64,000 nt of DNA, from NCBI RefSeq assembly GCF_026341125.1, contig NZ_JAPEOR010000004.1, forward strand, positions 170,513 through 234,512, written 5' to 3'. The stretch comes from Streptomyces sp. NBC_01142 (lineage in GTDB: Bacteria > Actinomycetota > Actinomycetes > Streptomycetales > Streptomycetaceae). Below the pieces are notes generated by a model. It had not been told where the DNA came from, searched no databases, and saw nothing but the letters and a program-made list of their open reading frames with translations. A program made the translations under genes and the position numbers. Positions 17,198-27,100 of this stretch are shown in pieces; positions within the stretch are counted from its first letter, which is position 1; each line of letters opens with the position of its first letter.

Positions 17198-17838
17198 CTG
17201 GTCTCTTGTGTGCTGTGCGAGTCCGTCAGAGAGAGGCCCAGAAGACCGCGAAGCTGCTGCACCGTGCGCGTTGGGTCCGTAGCGTGGATCGTCGTGATCC
17301 CGAGAGCCTGCGCGGGCGGCAGGTTCGTGGCGATGTCGTCGACGAAGATGCAGTCCGGTCCCTGCAGCCCGAGCCCTTCCAGGGCGAGCTGGTAGATGCG
17401 CGGGTCCGGCTTCCGCAGCCGGACCTGTTCCGACAGCACGACCATGTCATGGTTGGCCGTCAGCTCCCACGGTTCGTAGGGGTTGAACGGACTCGTGCCC
17501 ATGCTGTTGGACAGCACCGCGGTCTTCAGGCCTGCACGGCGAATGGCTCGGACGGCTTCCACGAGGAGCGGTTCGGGCCGCAGCGTGGAGAGGGCGCGGC
17601 GCATCAGGTCGGTGCCGTCGATCCCGATCAACTCGGCGATGCCTGCGTTCCAGGTGTCTTGGTTGATGTTGCCCAACTCGAGTTCCGCGTACAGGCGGCG
17701 GCCTTCGGGGTGGACGGTGACCGCGTGGAGGTAGGCGTCGTCGGGGAGCCCGCATTCCTGGGCGAAGGCGCGGGCGCTGTTGTCGAGGTTGGTGGTGAGG
17801 ACTCCGCCGAAGTCGAATATGACGGCGCCGTAGGACAT
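17194..17838 (-). CDS. HAD-superfamily sugar-phosphate phosphatase
   Basis: 214 residues. Motifs: AVIFDFGGVLTT (nucleophile Asp; the second position is Gly, as in the FDxGG subgroup), TAVLSNSMG (Ser), RLRKPDPRIY (Lys) and CIFVDDIATNL (Asp pair). It follows an oxidoreductase and an aminotransferase. This trio is the same set as in kanosamine pathways (for example RifL/RifK/RifM), where the HAD enzyme removes the 6-phosphate. ATG at 17838; the downstream recombinase starts on its stop codon. Confidence 0.85.
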   Translation of the reverse strand: MSYGAVIFDFGGVLTTNLDNSARAFAQECGLPDDAYLHAVTVHPEGRRLYAELELGNINQDTWNAGIAELIGIDGTDLMRRALSTLRPEPLLVEAVRAIRRAGLKTAVLSNSMGTSPFNPYEPWELTANHDMVVLSEQVRLRKPDPRIYQLALEGLGLQGPDCIFVDDIATNLPPAQALGITTIHATDPTRTVQQLRGLLGLSLTDSHSTQETR

Positions 17839-17854
17839 GAGTGTGGCTCCTCGG

Positions 17855-18931
17855 TCAGTGGCTGGTGGTTGGTGCGGTGTCCTGCCTAGGCGGCTGGGCC
17901 GGGAGGGACGGTGAGGCCGCATGCAGGATCGCGTGCGTGAGATGGACGGTGCGGGCCGCGCGTTCGGCGGTGCACAGCGGAGCCCGCTCCTCGCGCAGTG
18001 CCTCGGCGAGGTCCAGCACGCCCGCGCCGCGGCTGCTGGGCAAGCCGATGACGGTCTGCGGAAGGGCGCTGGCCTCGCGGGAGCCGTAGGGACGGTGGAG
18101 TATCTCGCCGTCGTGGAAGTTCGGGTCGGGGAGGACGAGGGTTCCCTTGGTCCCGTGGATCTCCAGGTGGGGTGTGTGGGTGGCGGCGGCGTCGAAGCTG
18201 GCGGTGAGAGTGACGGGGACGGAGTCGCCGGTCTCCAGGAGCGCGGCGACGTAGGTGGGAGCGTCGGCGCTGAAGGCTTGTCCCGCGTGGGGGCCGGAGC
18301 GGATACGTCGCTCGGCACGTCTGCGGGCGGTGGCGGCGGACACCTGCAGGGGCCCGAGGAGAAAGTCGAGGGCGGAGAGGTAGTAGGGGCCCATGTCGCC
18401 CAGTGGGCCCGCGTGTTGGGCGTAGAACACGGCAGGGGAGGGGTGCCAGCGTTCCGGTCCCGTGCTGAGCAGGGTGGCTGCGGCGGAGCGCACGTCGCCG
18501 ATGAGTCCGTCGCGCAGTGCTGCTGCGGCCGTCTCGAGTGCGGGGCCGAGCAGGGTGTCCGGCGCGACACCCAGCAGCGTCCCCGCCTTCGCGGCCTGGG
18601 CGATCAGTGCGGTCGCCGCGCGCGGGTCGGTGGTGACGGGCTTCTCGACCCACACCGCCGGGATGCGGGCGGTGATGGCCTGCTCGGCCAGTTCGGCGTG
18701 GGTGCGCGGCGGTGTGAGGATCACGAGCAGGTCGACGCTCTGCGGGTTGAGGAGGGTGTCCACGGGCAGGGCGGCGCAGTCGTGCCGGGCGGCGAACGCC
18801 AGTGCCTGCTCGTGGTTCAGGTCGGCGCAGGCAGTGAGGTGGACGCTGGCGTTGGTGTTCAGGGTGGTGGCGTACTCGTCGGCGACCATGCCGCATCCGA
18901 GGATTCCGGCACGGACGGGGCGGGCGGTCAC
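17855..18931 (-). CDS. Gfo/Idh/MocA-type oxidoreductase
   Basis: 358 residues. N-terminal NAD(P)-binding fold GILGCGMVADEYATTL, then VWVEKPVTTDP, the family EKP motif, and the C-terminal alpha/beta domain with MGPYYLSALDFLLG. Related enzymes oxidise a sugar C3 hydroxyl to give a 3-keto sugar for transamination. GTG start with a 4-bp GTGA overlap to the aminotransferase stop. With the neighbouring PLP enzyme and HAD phosphatase I infer a 3-amino-3-deoxy-hexose route. Confidence 0.85.
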   Translation of the reverse strand: MTARPVRAGILGCGMVADEYATTLNTNASVHLTACADLNHEQALAFAARHDCAALPVDTLLNPQSVDLLVILTPPRTHAELAEQAITARIPAVWVEKPVTTDPRAATALIAQAAKAGTLLGVAPDTLLGPALETAAAALRDGLIGDVRSAAATLLSTGPERWHPSPAVFYAQHAGPLGDMGPYYLSALDFLLGPLQVSAATARRRAERRIRSGPHAGQAFSADAPTYVAALLETGDSVPVTLTASFDAAATHTPHLEIHGTKGTLVLPDPNFHDGEILHRPYGSREASALPQTVIGLPSSRGAGVLDLAEALREERAPLCTAERAARTVHLTHAILHAASPSLPAQPPRQDTAPTTSH

Positions 18932-20046
18932 CGGATGTCCGCGAGGGTCGTCTCGATGTGGCGGGCCAGGTCCGCTGCCCAGGAGGCCCGGTTGGCCGGT
19001 GGCAGCCAGGGGATCTGCACGTCGAGGTAGCGGCGGGCGTCGGTCAGGCTGCGGTCGGGCTGGACCGGCCAGGCTGCGGCTGTGTGCAGGTCGCCGGGGC
19101 CTGGCCACCAGCTGCGGTAACCCTCGTGGAAGAGGCTGCCCGCCAGGCGCTCGGCCGCCGTGGGGTCGGACAGGCGAAGGCCGACGAGGGAACCGTTACC
19201 GACGGGGTCGGCGCCCTCGGGGACGAGGGTGACACCGGGCAGGCCGTGCAGGGCTTCCAGCACGGGCTGTTGCAGCGCGCGCAGGTCGGCCACGAGGGTC
19301 GCCAGGTGGCCGAGCTGGGGAAGGGCGAGTGCGCCGGCCAGTTCGGTCATCCGGGCCTTGGACCGCCAGACGGCGTGCGGGGTGGGCTGTCGGGTGTCGC
19401 CTCCTATGGCTCGCATCAGGGCCATGGTGTCGAGGTCGTCTCCGACGATGAGGCCGCCCTCGCCGGTGGCGATGAGCTTGAAGATGTGGGTGGAGAAGGT
19501 GGCCAGGGTTCCCCAGCCGCCGGCCGGGCGTCCTTCGACGTCCACGCCCCAGGCCTGGGCGCAGTCCTCGATGAGGGCGATGCCGCGCTCGCGCAGGCGC
19601 GCGGCGATCTCGGCGGTGCCGGGTGCGGGGCGGCCGCGCAGGTGGACCAGGACCACGGCCCGCGTCGCGGCGGTGAGCAGCGGCTGGATCTGTTCCCAGG
19701 TCGGAGTGAGGGAGTCGGTGGCGGGGGCCACGCGGACGGTGGCCCCGAGCATGTCAGCCGCGGCGCCGATGGAAACCCACCCGAGCTCCGGGATGATCAC
19801 TTCGTGGCCGGGGCCGACGCCCAGGCCGCGCATGGCCAGGCGCAGCGCGGAGGATCCCGAGTCGACGGCCAGCGCCTGCGCGCGGCCGGTGAGTTCGGCG
19901 ACGCGGTGTTCGAGGGCGGGCAGGTGCTTGCCGTCGAACGTGGCGATCTCGCCGGACAGTATCCCGCCGCCCACGATCACGTTCTGTTGATCTGCGGTGA
20001 GCTGACTGTACTGGTAGAGGGGTGTGGTCAGGGTCGAAATGGGCAT
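18928..20046 (-). CDS. DegT/DnrJ-type aminotransferase (AHBA synthase/kanosamine-like)
   Basis: 372 residues. AVDSGSSALRLAMRGL (phosphate loop), IALIEDCAQAWG (Asp to the PLP ring), TFSTHIFKLIATGEGG (Schiff-base Lys) and a C-terminal domain ending in WLPPANRASW. ATG at 20046 with AAGGG upstream. It sits between a PIG-L deacetylase and the oxidoreductase. By context it would aminate the 3-keto sugar from that oxidoreductase. A second, different DegT enzyme occurs at 10384-11592, so the two serve separate substrates. Confidence 0.85.
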   Translation of the reverse strand: MPISTLTTPLYQYSQLTADQQNVIVGGGILSGEIATFDGKHLPALEHRVAELTGRAQALAVDSGSSALRLAMRGLGVGPGHEVIIPELGWVSIGAAADMLGATVRVAPATDSLTPTWEQIQPLLTAATRAVVLVHLRGRPAPGTAEIAARLRERGIALIEDCAQAWGVDVEGRPAGGWGTLATFSTHIFKLIATGEGGLIVGDDLDTMALMRAIGGDTRQPTPHAVWRSKARMTELAGALALPQLGHLATLVADLRALQQPVLEALHGLPGVTLVPEGADPVGNGSLVGLRLSDPTAAERLAGSLFHEGYRSWWPGPGDLHTAAAWPVQPDRSLTDARRYLDVQIPWLPPANRASWAADLARHIETTLADIR

Positions 20047-20087
20047 GGTGCATCCCTTCGCGTCAGGAGGGTGCGGGGAGAGGAAGG

Positions 20088-20699
20088 TCAGAGCTGGGTG
20101 GCGCCGGGCAGGCGCCCCAGGATGGGGAGGGGCGTGAACGCTTCGGCGTGAGCGGTGCCGATCCGGGCACCCCACAGCCGCGCGAGGTTGTGAGCCATCG
20201 GCCCGAAGTGATCTTCAATGGGCTGTGACTGGTGTGCCGCCAGGGCGCGTATCTTCTGCTCGAACGTCGCCGTGATATCGATGATCACCGGGGCGTTGAC
20301 CGGCCCGTTCAGGGTCAGCGAGTTGTAGCTGTCGCAGGTGTAGAGCCTGCGAGGACTGCCGGTGTGGATGTGAGCCTCGGGCAGGCCCTCCAGGACCGCA
20401 GCGGCGACCGCCCGGTGGTCGGGGTGGACGTCGTCCATCGGGTGCGTGATCAGGACGTCGGGCCGGTGCCGGCGTATCAGCCCGTCGATCACGGCGGCGT
20501 CCAAGGTCTCGTGGAGTTCGAGGCCGATGCCGAGGACCTTGGCGCTCGCGGCGGCCTCGGCATCGCGTACCGGGTCGTGCGCCCGGACAGCGCCGGTCAC
20601 CGGGGCGTGCCGGGCATGCAGGGCGAGGGTGCCGCCGGCCCACAGTTCGAGGTCGTCGGGGTGGGCCATGACGGCTAAGACGGATCCGGGCACACTCAT
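20088..20699 (-). CDS. PIG-L family deacetylase
   Basis: 203 residues. VMAHPDDLELWAGG and THPMDDVHPDHRAVA give the zinc ligands of the LmbE/MshB/BtrD family. It is shorter than the copy at 13791-14576 and of another subgroup. The ATG overlaps the nuclease gene stop by one base (TGATG). In aminoglycoside and mycothiol pathways such an enzyme deacetylates a GlcNAc moiety just added by a glycosyltransferase; a glycosyltransferase gene does lie upstream here but is truncated. Confidence 0.85.
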   Translation of the reverse strand: MSVPGSVLAVMAHPDDLELWAGGTLALHARHAPVTGAVRAHDPVRDAEAAASAKVLGIGLELHETLDAAVIDGLIRRHRPDVLITHPMDDVHPDHRAVAAAVLEGLPEAHIHTGSPRRLYTCDSYNSLTLNGPVNAPVIIDITATFEQKIRALAAHQSQPIEDHFGPMAHNLARLWGARIGTAHAEAFTPLPILGRLPGATQL

Positions 20700-21577
20700 C
20701 ACCACATTCCGAGATTCTCGATGACCTCCGCCGGGCGGGGCAGGGTGGGGCTGGGCTGCCCGGTGGACTGCCAACGGACGGGGACGTCACGCCGCATCTG
20801 GCTCAGGTCCCGCCAGCGCAGGACGTCGTCCCACGCCTGAGTGATCGCGACCCCCTTGGTCCCGACGAGCCGCCCCGAGTCGGGCAGCTCGTCCAGGGAC
20901 AGGCCGCCGGTGAGGAGCTCCGCGGCGGTCTTCGCGCCGATGCCCTTGACGCCCGGCAGGTTGTCCGACTTGTCACCGGTCAGGGCGCGGTAGTCGGGCC
21001 ATTGCGCAGGGGTGACCCCGTAGCGTTCGAGGACCTCGACGGCGGTGACGATCCGCTTGGAAGCCTTGCGGGAGCGGTTGATGATGCGGACCCGGTCGCC
21101 GTCCAGGAGCTGGTAGTAGTCCTGGTCAGCACTCATGATCCGGATCGTGCGGTCCGGGTGGCGGTGGACGAGGGTGGCGACGACGTCGTCGGCCTCGGCG
21201 TCGTCGATCTCGACCCAGGCGATGCCGTAGGCGTCGAGCGCTTCCTTCATCGGGGTGAGGAATTGCAGCGGGGCCAGCGCCTCCGGTGTGGACTCGCGGT
21301 TGGCCTTGTAGCCGGCGTCGGCGTCCTTACGGTCGGCGCTTCCATGCTCACCGTCCAGGACGACGCACACCTCGGCCGCATCCGTGTCGAGATCGTCCCG
21401 GAGGGTCACCCGCAGCAGTGCAAAGAACGCGAACAGGCCCGTGAGGTTGCGCTGCTTGTCGCGAGAGAAGATCGGGGCCGGGAACCCGAAATGCCCGCGC
21501 CACAGGACGTTGAACCCGTCGACGAGGAACAGCGGGGCAACTGAGGAGCGAGACGGGGTGGCTACAGCACCCATCAC
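20699..21577 (-). CDS. FEN-like 5'-3' exonuclease
   Basis: 292 residues. This is the 5' nuclease domain of DNA polymerase I standing alone: FLVDGFNVLWRGHF, VVLDGEHGSADRK, DDAEADDVVATL (acidic metal cluster), IMSADQDYYQLL, and the helix-three-turn region YRALTGDKSDNLPGVKGIGAKTA. The start is the GTG at 21577 or the ATG at 21574, touching the stop of the glycosyltransferase remnant. Such genes occur in all Streptomyces, but here one is embedded in a sugar-biosynthesis operon. The role there is unclear. Confidence 0.85.
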   Translation of the reverse strand: MMGAVATPSRSSVAPLFLVDGFNVLWRGHFGFPAPIFSRDKQRNLTGLFAFFALLRVTLRDDLDTDAAEVCVVLDGEHGSADRKDADAGYKANRESTPEALAPLQFLTPMKEALDAYGIAWVEIDDAEADDVVATLVHRHPDRTIRIMSADQDYYQLLDGDRVRIINRSRKASKRIVTAVEVLERYGVTPAQWPDYRALTGDKSDNLPGVKGIGAKTAAELLTGGLSLDELPDSGRLVGTKGVAITQAWDDVLRWRDLSQMRRDVPVRWQSTGQPSPTLPRPAEVIENLGMW

Positions 21578-22071
21578 GACACCGCCTTAAGAAATTGCAG
21601 GGCGATTCGGTCGGGCCTGTAGTCCTGAGACAGGTGGTACATGGCCTTTGAAGTTCGCCCGTAGGCTACCGGATCGGCGAGGAGCGCATCGGCAACCGCG
21701 AGGAGTGTGTTGGCCCCGGAGCGGGCGTGGGGCGTCAACTGGTCAGCTACGTGCGGGTGTTCCATCAGGGCGGGCAGGTTGCCGACCGGGTGGGCGATCA
21801 CCGGGACGCCGACGCTCATCGCCTCCAGGGCGACCAGGCCGAACGTCTCGCGCAGGGACGGGACGATCACGGCGGACGCTCCGGCCAGCCACGCGGGCAC
21901 CTCCCGCCAGGGCAGCCCCGATTCTGTCAGCGTGATGCGCGCTCCGGCGTCCGCGAGGGCGCGGCACCTGCCCAGGAGCCGGGCCTGCGAACCGGTGGCC
22001 GACTCGAAGCCCGCGGCCGCGACCCTGACCTCCAGCGGGCGGTCCCAGTCGGCTGCGGCTCGCAGCAGCGC
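21574..22071 (-). pseudogene. 5'-truncated GT4 glycosyltransferase
   Basis: The frame is open for 166 codons directly after the TAA of the preceding gene. It shows the C-terminal nucleotide-sugar half of a GT-B enzyme: GFESATGSQARLLGR, ITLTESGLPWREVPAWLAGA, then PSLRETFGLVALEAMSVGVP with the EX7E signature. The N-terminal acceptor half (about 200 residues) is missing, and there is no natural start before the GTG at 21900. It may have been the GlcNAc-type transferase that fed the PIG-L enzyme downstream. Confidence 0.75.
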
Positions 22072-22380
22072 TTACTGCGCCACGAAGTGCGAGTGCGGGG
22101 CGTAGATGTAGAGGCCGAAGTCGGTGGTCGCCCCGGCCTCCTCCGGGGACGAGGGCAGCGAGCGCAGCAGGACGTCGACCGCCTCAAGACCGTCGAACGG
22201 GAGGTAGGTACTGAGCCCTTGGCTGGTGCGGGAGATCCTCGACTTCAGCGCGAGCCGCGCAAGATCGCCGATAACGTCGCGAGCGAACTTCTCGGCGTCG
22301 AAGTCCGGGCAGGCCGAGTGCACCTCCTTACCGATCCGGCGGACGCGGTTCTCGCTGAGAGCGTGCTCCTTCTCGGCCAT
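22072..22380 (-). pseudogene. 3'-truncated gene, possibly a HEAT-type DNA alkylation repair protein
   Basis: 102 residues starting at an ATG and stopping at a TAA exactly where the glycosyltransferase remnant begins in the same frame. The N-terminus (MAEKEHALSENRVRRIGKEV) and LPFDGLEAVDVLLRSLPSSP resemble, from memory, an actinobacterial AlkC/AlkD-like protein usually over 200 residues. Its end, APHSHFVAQ, falls where that family continues. I take it as one side of a deletion junction. Confidence 0.5.
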
Positions 22381-22486
22381 GCGGGAATTCTACTCAGGGT
22401 AATCTAAGGGCTGCTGAGGGTTAGATGTAGTCCGTGAGCGCTCCACCGTGCGCTGCAGGCAGCGCCCCAGAGGGTGAGGCGGGTCG

Positions 22487-23827
22487 CTATCGGGTCATCT
22501 CCAGGAACTCCCTGATCACAGGCACCCGCCCGTGCTCCCGAAACTTTGCCCGCAGGTCGGCGAGCGTGTTGTTGCCGCGTGCAGAGCTCACACCGCCCAT
22601 GTGATCGATTGCCTGGCGCGCTGTGAGGACCGCCTCGTCGAGGTCATTCAGTGCCAGGTATGCCTCAGCGGCACGTGCCTCGTAGATTGCCGCGCCGCGT
22701 GGGAACGAGTCTCCGTCGTAGGTCTCGCTCCGACTGGACACCGCTGCTTGTTCGAAGTGGTGCAGGGCCAGTGCGGGTCGGCCAAGGTTCAATGCTGAAC
22801 TCCCCAGCAGCTGGTGGATTTCTCCCTGGTTGACCCAGTACAGCGAGGACAGATCTTCGTGGAGAGGCACTGCCCTTTCGTAGGCACTCAGTGCGGCATT
22901 GGCCGCGCGGTCGGAGGCGCGGGGGTCGGCGGCGCGGGCGTAGGCGCGACAGGCGCGGGCGTGCAGCATGGCGGTCATCCGCGCTGATCCTGTGGCGTAC
23001 CCATAGGCGTGGGCGGTCTCCACCAGGGACGCCGCGGCTCCTGGCTCGTTGGTCGAGTAGCACTTGATCGCCCAGAAGGCGCACGTGTTTGCCATGACCT
23101 CGGGGTCACCCGATTTGAGGGCCAGTTCAGCGGCGGTGGCGAAGTGCTCCTCTGCTGTATCCGGGTCACCGCTGTCGTAGGCGGTCCACCCTGCGGCGCG
23201 CTGCGCGTCGGCGGCAACGGCGACAAGCCGGTGCTCGACGGACTCGGTGTAGGACGCCGAGCGCAGGGTGTCGCTGATCATGTTGTACTCGCCGACGGCT
23301 CCGGAGTAGACGTGGCCGGAGCCGATGCGGTCGTCGAGGTGGCGCAGTGCGTCGAGGCGCTGTTCATGCAGCGAAGCGAGGCTCGCTCCTACACGTCGGC
23401 CAGTCGCGGCGCTCTCCGCTTCTGCGGGCGTGGGCATCTTGAGGGCGGCAGAGACGCCGCTGGCTGCGGACAGGATGAGGAAGCGCCGTCGTTGCACAGG
23501 GTCACCGGCCCTTTCTGGGGCGTCGTGCAGGGATGTCGTTGCGTGATGTGCGGACAGGAGCACGTCGGGGACCGCACGTTCGAGCCAGAGAGGCCACCCG
23601 AGCCTGATGACATCGTTCGCGGACACGTTGAGGAGGTCGGCGAGAGCCAGTTGCGTGTGTCGGTCTGGCTCCGTGCCCTTCTTCCACCGGTCCAGCTTCT
23701 GCCGGTGGGAACCCAGTCCTCCGTAGCCAAGGTTCTTGTGCCGCTCGGCAATGCGCCGCAGGAACGACGCAGCGGTACCTCCGTGGTGCTGAACCAGGTA
23801 ATCGAGCAGGACCGCAATGTCTCTCAA
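22487..23827 (-). CDS. Regulator with N-terminal HTH and TPR repeats
   Basis: 446 residues. Residues 1-75 contain an XRE-like region (HRQKLDRWKKGTEPDRHTQL, ALADLLNVSANDVIRLG). A Ser/Ala-rich linker (RRRFLILSAASGVSAALK) follows, then TPR-like helical repeats to the end. It resembles BldD-unrelated actinomycete regulators of the same broad type as the one at 11842-13284 but is not a close copy. Divergent from the NRPS operon across 277 bp, so it is the prime candidate regulator of that operon. Confidence 0.75.
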   Translation of the reverse strand: MRDIAVLLDYLVQHHGGTAASFLRRIAERHKNLGYGGLGSHRQKLDRWKKGTEPDRHTQLALADLLNVSANDVIRLGWPLWLERAVPDVLLSAHHATTSLHDAPERAGDPVQRRRFLILSAASGVSAALKMPTPAEAESAATGRRVGASLASLHEQRLDALRHLDDRIGSGHVYSGAVGEYNMISDTLRSASYTESVEHRLVAVAADAQRAAGWTAYDSGDPDTAEEHFATAAELALKSGDPEVMANTCAFWAIKCYSTNEPGAAASLVETAHAYGYATGSARMTAMLHARACRAYARAADPRASDRAANAALSAYERAVPLHEDLSSLYWVNQGEIHQLLGSSALNLGRPALALHHFEQAAVSSRSETYDGDSFPRGAAIYEARAAEAYLALNDLDEAVLTARQAIDHMGGVSSARGNNTLADLRAKFREHGRVPVIREFLEMTR

Positions 23828-24021
23828 CGCTCGCCTCCGCAGCCGGGCTTGCCGTGCTCACCAGTGTCGCCGGAGGTACGGCCGCACGGGAGAGGGTCGC
23901 TGCGCTGGATGACACCGGGATGACAGGAAGGCCACCGGAGATGACGCCTGCGCCCTTCCTGCACGGAGCGGCGGGGGCTTTCCTATGGGGAGGTCAAGCC
24001 CGTTGCCTGACTGCACAGTTG

Positions 24022-24039
24022 CTCAACGCACTCAACGCA
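24022..24039. promoter_or_regulatory. Tandem CTCAACGCA repeat in NRPS promoter region
   Basis: Two perfect adjacent copies of the 9-mer CTCAACGCA lie about 70 bp before the NRPS GTG start. Nothing else repeats nearby. It could be part of an operator or activator site for the divergent TPR regulator. The remaining gap (23828-24104) shows no other structure that I can support. Confidence 0.35.
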
Positions 24040-24104
24040 GGTCCACCACCACTTCGTTCGCAAGTGCGCTGCCTCACCACGATGGTCTGGCCATAGGGGG
24101 AACA

Positions 24105-27100
24105 GTGCCCACGCCACCGCTCGACCCTGCACAGCGCCGTACGCCAGGATCGACAGGCCCGCTAGTGCCGGACTCCGCGCCGAGCCACGAGGCCGCCTAC
24201 GTCACGGCCCGGAGGGTCGTGTGCGCCCGGTCGTCCTGGTCCGCGGCGTTTGGAAACCGGGACGCGGAGCTGCTGCAGCGCACGGTCTACGCGTTCGTGC
24301 TCGCGCTGAACAGCGGTACGGAGACCCCCGTCGTCGCTCTGCCGGCCACGGGCCAGACGCAGCCGCTCTTGTGGTCTCTGCACATCGAACCGGCGCGTGA
24401 CCTGCTGGAGCACACGCGTTTCTGGTCGATTCGGCAGCCCCAACGGCCCTCGGGGCAGCTGGGTGAACTGCGCGAGCTGATCGATGCCGGGACCTTTCCC
24501 GGATTCAGCTTCGGCGACGGCAGGGGCCCGCAAGGACGCCAGCTGCCGGAAGACCTGCCCTTGCGCTGTGCGGCGGCCATGACGGACGAGGGCGTGGAGT
24601 GGGCCCTGTCCGCCCCTCGCGAGCACTCGGACGAAGCCCGGTTGGAGGCGCTCCTTCAGCAGGCGACGACGGTCCTGACCGCCGTCTGTCATGACCCCGC
24701 ACTGTCTCTGACGGATCTCGCCAGTGCAGTCAGGGCCGCCAGCTTCGACATCAGGGTGATCACTTCTACGAGCATTGCTGACCTCGCCGCCTCGCTGAGC
24801 GCGTGGGGCACGACGATCGGCCTGCCGTTGAGGGCGCGCCGCATCGAACCTGAAGAAGCGCACGTCGCCGAGCCTTCGCCGGGCATCCTGGAACCCCAGC
24901 GTTGGGGCGCGAATGTGGCCGTGATCGCCCCCGGCCTGGATCTGCCCGCCGGGCCGGAGACCCGGCTGGCCGGGATCAGCAGCGTCGAACTGGCAGGCCG
25001 GCTCCCGGACGGGACACCGATCGCAGAGCTCAACGCGAACGAGACGCGCGAGCTGATCGACGAGATCATCGTCCGGGCTCAGTACCTGCGCGCCGGCATC
25101 CAGATCCACGACAGCGACGTGATCCTCGACGTCGGCGCGAACATCGGCATCTTCACGCTGTTTGCCGCCTCCCAGGCATCCCAGCTCCAGATCCACGCCT
25201 TCGAGCCCGTCCCTGCCGTGGCCGACGTCCTCGAGACGAACATCCGTGCCCACGGGCTGACCGCGCGCGTGGAGCGAGCGGCGCTCGGACGCCACAGCGG
25301 CCAGGCGGACTTCACGTACTACCCCCAGTCCTCCCTCCAATCCGGGTTGTACGCCGACCCCGCAGCCGACGAGGAGGTCGTACGCGTCTACGCCCGTCAG
25401 CAGACCGACGGGCGCACGGCGATCGCCGCCGCACTGAAGGACCAGGTCGCCGAGGCCCTCGCCCCAGCGATCCACCAGCGCACCGCACAGCCGCAGACGC
25501 TGACCGTCCCGGTACGGCGCCTGTCCGAGTGGGTCCGGGAACAGGACATCGACCGGATCAACCTGCTGAAGGTGGACGTCGAGCGCGCCGAGGAGGACGT
25601 GCTGCTCGGCATCGACCCGGAACACTGGCCGCTCATCGACCAGGTCGTCGTCGAGGTACACGACATCGCCAGCCGACTGGAACGCATGGTCGCGCTGCTG
25701 CGCGCGAACGGATTCCACACCACCGTGGAGCAGGACGCCCTGTTCGCCGGATCCGAGATCCGCATGCTCTACGCCCGGCGCCCCAACCAATCCCGGACAG
25801 CAAAGCCATGGGTCACACGGCAGATCGCGACCGCCGCCCACTGGGCCGCATCCTCCACCCTCCCCGTCGTGGTCACCGCTGTGCCCGGCACCGCCGACGG
25901 CGACATGGCACAAGCCCGCGCCGAAGCAGCCGCACACGGCCTGGCGTGGGTCGATCCCCCCGCTGACGGTGTACCTCTGGCCTGGGCAGAGACCTTGCTG
26001 CGCCGCATAACGGCACCAGACCGGCCGGTGACCAAAGCGCTGGTCGTAGACGCGGACAACACACTGTGGGGCGGGGTCTGCGGCGAGGTTGGCCCCGAAC
26101 ACGTCGACACCAGCGGCCCCTACCGCGAGGTGCAGGAGTTCTTACGCCAGCAGCACCGAGCCGGCCGCGCCCTCGCCTTGTGCTCACGCAACAACCTCGA
26201 CGACCTGCACGCGGTATTCGCCGCACACCCCGACATGCCGCTGCGCCTGGACGACTTCGTGGCCGTTCAAGCCACCTGGGGCCGCAAATCGGAGGCGGTG
26301 ACCGTGATCGCCGAGGACCTGGGCTTCGCCACCGAGAGCCTGGTGTTCATCGACGACAGCCCCGCAGAGCGGACCGAGGTCGCCCTGCAGCATCCGGCGA
26401 TGACCGTCGTAGACATCCCGGCGGATCCCACCGCCATCCCGAAAGCTCTGCGCGCCACCTGGCAGCTGGCCCTCGACGGCACCACCACCGAAGAGGACCG
26501 CGCCCGTGCCCGGCTGATCACCCAGGAAGCCGCGCGCCGCGCCGCCGCCGACCGGACTCCCGATCTCGCCGCCTACCTGCGGGAGCTGGACCTGACGGTG
26601 GAGATCGCACCAGCGGCCACAGCCGACGTCGACCGGATCTCCCAACTGGCCGCGCGTACCACTCAGTTCAATCTCCTCCTGCGCCGCCACACCCCGGCCA
26701 CGGTGCGCCAGCTCCTCACTGGGCCGGGCACCGCCCTCACCGTCCGGGTACACGACCGGTTCGGTGACTACGGGCTGGTCGGGTTCGCCTTCGCCGATGC
26801 CGATGCCGATGCCGGGATCCTGCGCGTCCGCGACTTCTTCCTCAGCTGCCGGGCCTTGGGCCGCAACGTGGAGTGGCGACTGCTCCAGGTCCTGGGGGAG
26901 CAGGCGGCCACCACGGGACTGAGCGCGGTCGAGTTGCGCGCCGCGTCGGGCCCCCGCAACCAGCCGGCCCACGCCTTCGTCCGCACCGCACACACGTACT
27001 TCGCCGCGACATCACCTCCTATCGGAGCCCTACTCGACCGGGCGCGTTTGGTGCGCGCGGACTGGCGGGAGATCGAGGCCCCGCGACCGCACCCGCCCCG

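Noticed and set aside
23985..24104. An upstream ATG start for NRPS protein 1
   Set aside because: The extra 40 residues are low-quality coding sequence overlapping the tandem-repeat promoter region, and the GTG at 24105 has the better ribosome binding site; not excluded.
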